Source: Macrotis lagotis
Taxonomy: Eukaryota > Chordata > Mammalia > Peramelemorphia > Peramelidae
DNA length: 64,000 nt
Direction: 5' to 3'
Assembly (NCBI RefSeq): GCF_037893015.1
Contig: NC_133658.1
Span: forward strand, 58,318,483-58,382,482
The position numbers were made by a program, and so were the translations under genes. The notes below the pieces were generated by a model that did no database searches, was not told the origin of the DNA, and saw only the letters and a program-made list of their open reading frames with translations. The first letter of the stretch is position 1, and every line of letters begins with the position of its first letter. Below are positions 59,601-64,000 of the stretch, one piece after another.

Positions 59601-61585
59601 ACACAGCTGACCTCTGAATGAATGGTCATGGTTAATAGACAACAGAAAGTCAAATCAATATGTGTGGGATCTTTGTCAAGGCACAATGATGCAAAGAGCA
59701 GGGCCAGATCAATAAGCCCCTTTGCTCTGGGTTCAAAAAAGCAATCCTATTAATTTACGGCATAAAGAAGAATATCCTAAAATAATATGCTTTATAGCAT
59801 ACAGTATTTGGTCTAATTTATATAGACAAGTTAGAAATGAGATGAATCCTCAATGAGTTCACTGCATATGACTAATGATCAACCTGCAAGTATTATTAAA
59901 TATCTACCATGAGTTAGATGCTGTGATAAAGTACTGTAGATAGACACATAAGCAAGAATCTCAGACCTTAACTTTTTTGTTTGTTTTTTTAGGTTTTTGC
60001 AAGGCAAATGGGGTTAAGTGGCTTGCCCAAGGCCACACAGCTAGGTAATTATGAAGTGTCTGAGACCGGATTTGAACCCAGGTACTCCTGACTCCAAGGC
60101 CGGTGCTTTATCCACTACGCCAAGACCTTAACTTTTAATGACAAAGTAAATTAAAATCTTATCTATTACCTACTGCTGATATCTTGAGAAATCCCTAAAA
60201 ACATAAGGCCTCCATACCAAATTTACCCAATGATGGCTAAAATGTATGAGAAATAACCACCCTGGCAAAGTTCTCTCCTGTCATTTTTTTTTTTAGAATA
60301 GAATAAATCAAAAACATTCAAAAAGTCAGCTAGATTTCTGAGAAAATCTCAAAGCAAATTGCTTTATGTTTGGACAGTGACATCAGTAACGCTCAACCAA
60401 GGGTTGTGATTGGCCCATGAGTGAGTGAGTGGGGAGTAAGAAGAAGGAAGGCTTCTCCTCCACCTTTCCTGGCTACCATCTTCTTACCTGAAGGCTGGGT
60501 GTGGAAAGGGATGAGGGGCCAGGTAGCTGGGATGGTAATAGGCAGCAGCAGTGGCCGGATCGAGGCTGATGGGTGGCAGGGAGGACATGCGGAGATCTTC
60601 AGTCGTGTGATAAGGTCGGAAGCTCCGCAGATAGTCCTCAGTGACAGTGCTGGGGGGGACCACATGATGTACAGGGCGCTGGAGGCTGCTGGGGATGGGA
60701 GGGAGAGGTGAGATAAGAGGGATAGCAGAGGTTAGCAGAAAAGTTATTTTTCTAGTCCAGGAAATTCGTTAACCTATGTGCTCTGCTCTATTCTGGTTCA
60801 CTCAGGAGGGCTGGCGGCAGTGCTCTTTGATCGCCAGGAGGGAAGAGTCTCTAATGAGATGCGGCTCTTCAGGGAGGAGGCCTGGGGCTGGGAGCTGGAC
60901 CAGCTGCTATAAAGGCAAAGTCACAGCTGTCCTGCGGGCCAGCCCTGAGGCCATCCCTCCTGCCCTTGGCCTTGGTGACCAGCTCAGCCTCCCTGGATGC
61001 CCCAGGAGAGCCACGGGGTGAGGTGACTGACATGTGGCTGTCTTTACTACTTCTGAGCTGCCACCAAAGGACCTCAGATACCCGGGGAATTCTGGCAGCA
61101 AACATCTGAATGGGAGGTTCTCTGACAAAATCAATCAGGGAGGGAGTGATTCTTAAAGGGAAGTGAATGAAAAGCTACCACAGATTGTGATCAAACGGGC
61201 CCCCTCCTGGGGTGGAAGCTTGGGACCATCTGCCAGGGCTCTCGCCTTCATCTACTTCAGACACATTCACCCCTGGCAGGGAGTGTAGGGAATAGAGAAT
61301 GGACAGGGCCTTGATTGCTAGCCCTCAGCATCTGGGGCTATTCCAAAGATTATCCAGGGAAATCGGTCCAGTGGGATCTGCCCCAGCCCTTCCCTACGGC
61401 CTACAAACTCACTTCAACGGTGGGAAGCGGGAGTCCTGAACGACGGAGCTGGGGGGGAGGCTGAAGGGGTAGGGGGTGCTCAAGAGGTGGGAAGGGATGG
61501 CCGGTCCTGCTGCCTTCTCCTGAGGCAGGGGAGGGTCCACGATGAGGCGGTCTCTGCTGCTGCCACTCCGAGATCCGGCTTCTTG
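33481..61585 (-). CDS. GSE1: GSE1 coiled-coil protein, 13 C-terminal coding exons
   Basis: GSE1 is a large nuclear coiled-coil protein (human about 1217 aa) associated with LSD1/HDAC-type co-repressor complexes. Minus-strand coding exons, 5' to 3': 61585-61413, 60688-60488, 58993-58802, 57144-56804, 56219-55895, 50748-50156, 47466-47354, 45466-45196, 43405-43292, 42338-41973, 38703-38422, 36821-36718, 33615-33481. They total 3210 nt in one frame, 1069 residues plus stop. In order the peptide has a Pro/Ser-rich start, an Arg-Glu dipeptide-rich segment (about residues 192-260), a conserved '[20 protein letters not shown]' helix, a proline-rich middle, the '[20 protein letters not shown]' segment, a basic 'QKRRKRRR' patch, an acidic D/E tract (near residues 960-980) and a C-terminal coiled coil ending KGYPR. 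The first roughly 130 residues lie outside the window. All 12 introns are GT-AG. It is convergent with GINS2, as in human. Confidence 0.95.
33960..34430 (+). mobile_element. L1 3' end relic, forward
   Basis: It starts inside the ORF2 C-terminus ('gaatgagcagaaccagaaga', decoding to a SRT-type block as at 22702-22917), then has an L1-type 3'UTR and an A/T-rich tail 'aaaaatgaataaataaaata'. Confidence 0.75.
34670..36278. repeat. Inverted duplication of a MIR-derived segment of about 100 bp
   Basis: Left arm 34670-34772 matches the reverse complement of 36170-36278 at most positions, including 'gaccctcttgtgaggtaatg'. The right arm has a 4-bp insertion. Both arms have a MIR core, but they share details not typical of MIR. 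Confidence 0.8.
35280..35700 (+). mobile_element. Older L1 ORF2 3' relic, forward
   Basis: The text 'ggagctatgaattggttcag', 'tgataaatgggctgaacaaa' and 'gtggaatattgttgaca' follows the order of L1 ORF2 C-terminal DNA, with many stops and gaps. Confidence 0.6.
36718..36821 (-). CDS. GSE1: GSE1 coding exon (coiled coil)
   Basis: It encodes [20 protein letters not shown] and then [14 protein letters not shown], a heptad-like helix. The acceptor is 'ttattgtag' and the donor 'gtgagtg'. Confidence 0.95.
36822..38421 (-). other. GSE1: GSE1 intron
   Basis: 1.6 kb, GT-AG, with an (AC)19 microsatellite at 38241-38278. No other clear feature. Confidence 0.85.
38241..38278. repeat. (AC)19 microsatellite
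   Basis: An uninterrupted AC run followed by 'atatatataa', within a GSE1 intron. Confidence 0.95.
38422..38703 (-). CDS. GSE1: GSE1 coding exon with acidic tract
   Basis: It encodes [20 protein letters not shown], then an acidic run of Asp and Glu, then [16 protein letters not shown]. The acceptor is 'tttgttccag' and the donor 'gtcagt'. Confidence 0.95.
39305..39866. repeat. Three-copy tandem repeat (about 120-bp unit) interrupted by a SINE
   Basis: Units at about 39307-39430, 39630-39753 and 39754-39866 share 'attttataagaca', 'ttctgccaa(a/g)(a/g)gttcaca' and 'ctaccagt(c/t)ttcctac' followed by 'tgaatg(g/a)tctct'. The third unit is the most diverged from the first. Confidence 0.85.
39434..39587 (-). 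mobile_element. Marsupial MIR-core SINE, reverse, with 14-bp target site duplication
   Basis: It runs from a T/G tail to 'caccacctagctgcccc'. The 14-bp 'tgaagcctgacttt' occurs at 39420-39433 and 39588-39601, so it landed at the end of the first tandem unit. Confidence 0.95.
41973..42338 (-). CDS. GSE1: GSE1 coding exon
   Basis: It encodes [20 protein letters not shown], a Pro/Glu-rich stretch, '[12 protein letters not shown]' and the conserved '[20 protein letters not shown]'. The acceptor 'tttctaaaag' is weak in pyrimidines next to the AG. Confidence 0.94.
42339..43291 (-). other. GSE1: GSE1 intron
   Basis: About 0.95 kb of mostly unique sequence; no repeats recognised. Confidence 0.8.
43292..43405 (-). 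CDS. GSE1: GSE1 coding exon
   Basis: It encodes [20 protein letters not shown] and ends '[10 protein letters not shown]', joining to Glu and the next exon. The acceptor is 'ttctcacag' and the donor 'gtaagg'. Confidence 0.95.
43406..45195 (-). other. GSE1: GSE1 intron
   Basis: About 1.8 kb without recognisable SINEs or L1; nothing gene-like. Confidence 0.75.
45196..45466 (-). CDS. GSE1: GSE1 coding exon with basic patch
   Basis: It encodes [20 protein letters not shown], then '[19 protein letters not shown]', a likely nuclear localisation patch, and '[20 protein letters not shown]'. The donor 'gtataa' is weaker than the others. Confidence 0.95.
45467..47353 (-). other. GSE1: GSE1 intron
   Basis: About 1.9 kb, unique sequence with T-rich tracts near 45520 and no clear SINE. 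Confidence 0.75.
47354..47466 (-). CDS. GSE1: GSE1 coding exon
   Basis: It encodes [20 protein letters not shown] and then '[17 protein letters not shown]', a strongly conserved acidic segment. Phases fit both neighbours. Confidence 0.96.
47467..50155 (-). other. GSE1: GSE1 intron with SINE and candidate enhancer
   Basis: 2.7 kb; a forward SINE at 48697-48850 and an AT-rich non-repetitive block near 49780-49960 with an octamer motif. Confidence 0.8.
48697..48850 (+). mobile_element. Marsupial MIR-core SINE, forward
   Basis: Head 'gacagctgggtggtgcagtg' to an A tail; nearly full length. Confidence 0.9.
50156..50748 (-). CDS. GSE1: GSE1 largest coding exon in the window
   Basis: 593 nt encode a Pro/Ser-rich segment with '[20 protein letters not shown]', '[20 protein letters not shown]', '[20 protein letters not shown]' and '[20 protein letters not shown]'. 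Part of it matches the middle domain of unknown function assigned to GSE1. It ends EAQEK and joins to GYYYD. Confidence 0.96.
51455..51515 (-). mobile_element. Longer marsupial SINE fragment
   Basis: Only the block with 'gccatgacaagcacatgaat' and 'tggatttgaatgaggtca' remains. Confidence 0.65.
53569..53648. repeat. (GA)40 microsatellite
   Basis: 80 bp of pure GA dinucleotide in a GSE1 intron; (CT)40 in the pre-mRNA. Confidence 0.97.
54575..54675 (+). mobile_element. Longer marsupial SINE, 3' fragment, forward
   Basis: It contains 'ctcactcaaatccaattcac', 'ttgcttgtcatggcatcccc' and 'gaatgaaggacaaacatcat'. Confidence 0.75.
55170..55412 (+). mobile_element. Third marsupial tRNA-type SINE, forward
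   Basis: Head 'ctaggtggcacagtacctag', 'cagtttcctcatctgttaga' and tail 'catgaagagtcagacacaac'. Same layout as 12575-12800. Confidence 0.85.
55535..55725 (+). mobile_element. Old interspersed repeat, possibly a DNA transposon relic
   Basis: 'ggttctcaacctttttgtct', 'catggacctctttgtctg' and 'gttcatggagcccaatttaa' match the theme at 8640 and 59165. Confidence 0.4.
55895..56219 (-). CDS. GSE1: GSE1 coding exon with conserved helix
   Basis: It encodes [20 protein letters not shown], then '[20 protein letters not shown]' and '[20 protein letters not shown]', a long charged helix, ending 'EHRPENP'. The acceptor is 'ccccctgcag'. Confidence 0.95.
56220..56803 (-). other. GSE1: GSE1 intron
   Basis: 0.58 kb; nothing notable. 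Confidence 0.85.
56804..57144 (-). CDS. GSE1: GSE1 coding exon with Arg-Glu repeat segment
   Basis: It encodes LQMDEELRR followed by about 70 residues of alternating Arg/Glu with Lys and Leu, then '[20 protein letters not shown]' and 'QLTPNRP'. The repeated dipeptide is coded by mixed CGG/CGA/CGT/AGA/AGG and GAG/GAA codons, not a pure microsatellite. Confidence 0.96.
57752..57896 (-). mobile_element. Marsupial MIR-core SINE, reverse, with target site duplication
   Basis: Flanked by 'ccagattaatatt' on both sides (left from 57733, right from about 57895). The element ends 'gcgccacctagccgcccc'. Confidence 0.9.
58036..58200 (+). mobile_element. Marsupial MIR-core SINE, forward, young-looking
   Basis: 'ggggcggctaggtggcacag' to an A-rich tail, close to the apparent consensus of the other copies. 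Confidence 0.92.
58215..58640 (+). mobile_element. L1 3' end, forward
   Basis: ORF2 tail DNA ('gtgaagtgagtagaaccagg') then the L1 3'UTR ('caattccaaaggactcatga', 'gcatgcagatcaaagcatac') and 'atgtataacctatatcaaat'. Confidence 0.8.
58802..58993 (-). CDS. GSE1: GSE1 coding exon
   Basis: It encodes [20 protein letters not shown], '[20 protein letters not shown]' and '[13 protein letters not shown]'. The acceptor is 'cttccccag'. Confidence 0.96.
59165..59335. mobile_element. Old DNA-transposon-like relic
   Basis: It starts 'agcagaggttcttagtcag' and ends 'aggttaagagccactgtttt'; the ends are roughly inverted. Similar relics are at 8640 and 55535. Confidence 0.4.
59978..60122 (-). mobile_element. 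Marsupial MIR-core SINE, reverse, with target site duplication
   Basis: Flanked by 'agaccttaactttt' (59964-59977 and 60123-60136). The head is cut at 'ccactacgcc', so the tRNA-like start is missing. Confidence 0.92.
60488..60688 (-). CDS. GSE1: GSE1 coding exon with tandem NAGNAG acceptor
   Basis: It encodes [20 protein letters not shown], '[20 protein letters not shown]' and '[18 protein letters not shown]'. The acceptor region reads 'ccccagcag', so splicing three bases downstream (exon from 60685) would drop one Ser and keep the frame. Confidence 0.95.
60689..61412 (-). other. GSE1: GSE1 intron
   Basis: 0.72 kb, fairly GC-rich, no repeats recognised. Confidence 0.8.
61413..61585 (-). CDS. 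GSE1: GSE1 first coding exon inside the window
   Basis: It encodes [20 protein letters not shown], '[20 protein letters not shown]' and '[12 protein letters not shown]'. In human this matches a position about 130 residues into the protein. The acceptor is 'tctcacag'; the donor is 'gtgagt'. Confidence 0.93.
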
Positions 61586-64000
61586 CTGTGAGAGCAGAAA
61601 CAACATGGCCAAGTTAGAAGAGGAGGAAAGAGAGGCTTGGAACAAAGAATGAAGCCAGATGGCCCGGCAAGAAGGTCATTCACTAGCATCCTCTGGTCAA
61701 GGGGTCTATTATCAGGCCTCCTCTCCGGAGAAGGCTTATATCAAAACATGAGGAAACATAAGAACCCAAATGCATCTCAGTCAAAAAAAAAAAAAAAAAA
61801 GTCTTTTCTTTTGAGAATGTCCATGCAGAGCATGACTAGGAAATGCTAGTGATCACACTAGCCCCCCCCCATATACTCACTCAGAGCCCCTCTTCCACAA
61901 CCAAATGACTGTCCAAAGCAGTCATTTCCATGCCGGGGTTGTGATGCTCTCTGTCCTACAGGCATTATGGAAGGGAGATACTTTTGAAGCTTCCCTAGAT
62001 ACCCAAAGCTCCTGGAAATGAACTTTTCAACTCAAAGTCAGGAAACATGGCAGAATATCCTGCTCCAAAAGCCTTTAAGAGCCCTCCATAATACGAACCC
62101 AGCCAGCGCCTAAAGTGACACAAGGCCTCAGCTGCGACAGCAGCTGCTTGGTTGCCATTACAGATATCCTGGCAGTCCTGATGCCCACACAGAGAGAGAC
62201 AGGGGGCATCAGGAAGCTGGCATTGCTACTGGGGTCGAACAGGCTGGTCTGCAACCAGCTAGTCCCTGGGGTGGCCCTGGTATCAGCTGCAAAGGCAGCT
62301 GCTCTGCCTTGGCTCATCTAGCCCATTTGGTAACTCCAACACACAGGCTCACACCGAAGAGGGAAAGGAGGGCTGGACCCCATGGTCCTTGCAGCCAACC
62401 CTTCCACTCCTGGCTGCCAGAGGGGACTCGGCCAGAAACAGCAGATTCAGTGGGGCTTGGACTGAAACAGCAAAGAGAAAAAACAACTTGAAAGGTCTCA
62501 GAATGGTGAAGAACAGGTGGGGAGTTAAGGACCAAAGACGTCCGTTCTTTTCCCCTGGAATCTTCAGCAGTAAGATCACAGGGAGTCATTATCTAGATTA
62601 GATGCAGGGGCTCAGGGACCCTGAAGGAGGGAGGATTTGGGGGCTCAAGGAGTTTAGACTAGGTTGAAGACAAGCTTAAGTGGTCACAGTATCAGCTGAA
62701 GGGCCCTGGGTCCATTCAATCCTAGAATATTAAAAAGAAAATGGATATGGAACTGGGAAGTGTATTTAATAGTCATAATAAATATTTGAAAGCAGGGTTT
62801 CTACCTACACAGATGTGTGTTGAGGGCAGGGACACATAGGTGTTGCACACACTTCGGAACCAATGTGGTGTTCTACCAAGAAGAATGGATCTGATGTCTA
62901 AAGTCTTGGGCTGAAATTCAGTCTCTACTATTTATTACCTGATGACCTCCTTTCTCCTTTCCAGTTGCATTTTCTTACTTAGAGTTGTGCTAACTGACCT
63001 CTTAAGGTCCCTTCCAACTCTGAATCTATGATCCATCTTTGGCCTCAGTTTTTTTCTTTTATGAAATAAGAGATTGGCAAAATAGCCTCAGAGGTCAGTA
63101 AAAATAAGAGGATGGGGCTACATCAGATTATTTTGTGTCACGAAACCCTTCTAACAGTCTGGATTCTAAATGATCGATGGGCAAACTCCCATTTCAGTAG
63201 AGATCAATTAAGACAAAGATGACATTCCCCCCCATCCAAATTCACAACCCCACCCCGCAGGAATTTTCCCAAGGAAGCTCTCAGAATCTTTGGACTCTTT
63301 ACCCATTTAAACAGTTTTCCCATCAATAAAATTATGGTCTGGGCTACACAGTCACAGTCTTTCCTTTCCAATTGTAGACAAGCCAGAATTTGAACTCAGT
63401 TCTACCCTCTGGCACTAAGTGACCTTGGGGCTGAGCTGCCACCTCCATAAAATGGGGGAACAATACTAGTCTGATAATGACACTGGGAGGAAAGAGCTTT
63501 GTCAAGCCCTGTAAGCTTTAGAAATTTGAGGTATTTATTTCCTCCTACACAAAAGATTGCCCGATAGACTTTGGGACAGACGCTTGCAGGCAGATCAATG
63601 TGGACGCAGCTGAATCATATCCCCCCCATAAGTGCATCTTTTATGAATGGGACTTTATATAAATAGTTCTGTCTTTCCTAACCACCCCCATTAGCCTTCC
63701 CTAAATGCTTTCTAGCTCATTTCAAAAACAGTAGGACAAGCTTAGGCCCTTCTGTCCACTTCCTCTCTATAAACTGTCCTCATCTGTTTGGTTTGCCTTT
63801 CAAATCTTCACTCACATATTATTAGTCAAGTCAATGAGCATTGAAGTCTGTTACGCTAGATATGCTAGCTGTTGATTTAAATATTAGGAGAAAAGGAACC
63901 TTCACCCACATTTCAGGAGAGAGAAGCCCACAAGAAAAGAAATCTGCCTTAGTCACTTTTCATGCCTGTTCTTCTCTAAGGAGTGATTCATCCTGAGGCT
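61586..64000 (-). other. GSE1: GSE1 intron, upstream part
   Basis: No earlier GSE1 exon was recognised here. It contains a poly(A) run at 61782-61800, MIR-like pieces near 62900-63100 and 63300-63530, and otherwise unique sequence. Confidence 0.6.

Larger units (their letters stand above)
58994..60487 (-). other. GSE1: GSE1 intron
   Basis: 1.5 kb; an old repeat with terminal inverted-like ends (59165-59335) and a reverse SINE (59978-60122). Confidence 0.8.

Noticed and set aside
62075-62317. Possible earlier GSE1 exon
   Set aside because: The minus-strand frame does not resemble the GSE1 N-terminal region and lacks fitting splice sites in phase with exon 61413-61585.

Overview
This window is nuclear DNA from a mammal, most likely a marsupial. 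Intron-split genes with GT-AG junctions sit in a background crowded with tRNA/MIR-core SINEs of the type typical of marsupials (conserved box 'cacctagctgcccc', 'gtggccttgggcaag' and an A-rich tail), plus L1 3' ends, an L3/CR1-like relic, microsatellites and one CpG island. Nothing prokaryotic is present. The species cannot be fixed from the sequence alone.

Three protein-coding genes are supported. (1) The last two coding exons of the C16orf74 (calcimembrin) orthologue lie on the + strand at 1201-1344 and 4305-4363; its first coding exon is upstream of the window. (2) A complete five-exon GINS2 (PSF2) gene lies on the + strand with its ATG at 19249 and stop at 26237-26239. It encodes 185 aa and has a CpG-island promoter in front and a candidate poly(A) signal at 27054. 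(3) The last 13 coding exons of GSE1 lie on the - strand from 61585 down to a stop at 33481. They join in perfect phase to give 1069 codons plus stop, followed by a probable 3'UTR of about 4.3 kb. The 5' exons of GSE1 lie beyond base 64000. The order and orientation (C16orf74 and GINS2 together, GSE1 convergent) match human 16q24.1 read in reverse.

Layout: 1-5000 is the C16orf74 3' half; 5000-18800 is a repeat-rich intergenic stretch with a 31-bp perfect hairpin, a locally duplicated L3/CR1-like relic and a GGA tract; 18800-19380 is the GINS2 CpG island; 19556-21011 is a 28-copy, 52-bp minisatellite inside GINS2 intron 1; 21177-27060 is the rest of GINS2; 27060-29160 is the intergenic gap; 29166-33480 is the GSE1 3'UTR, free of SINEs; 33481-61585 holds GSE1 coding exons and introns, including a three-copy repeat of about 120 bp split by a SINE, an inverted duplication, and possible conserved enhancers; 61586-64000 is GSE1 intron.

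The three genes do not form a pathway: GINS2 is a replicative helicase subunit, GSE1 a chromatin co-repressor-associated coiled-coil protein, and C16orf74 a small calcineurin-binding protein. I found no new gene system. The most notable observations are structural: the minisatellite, the hairpin, the local duplications, and a tandem NAGNAG acceptor in GSE1.
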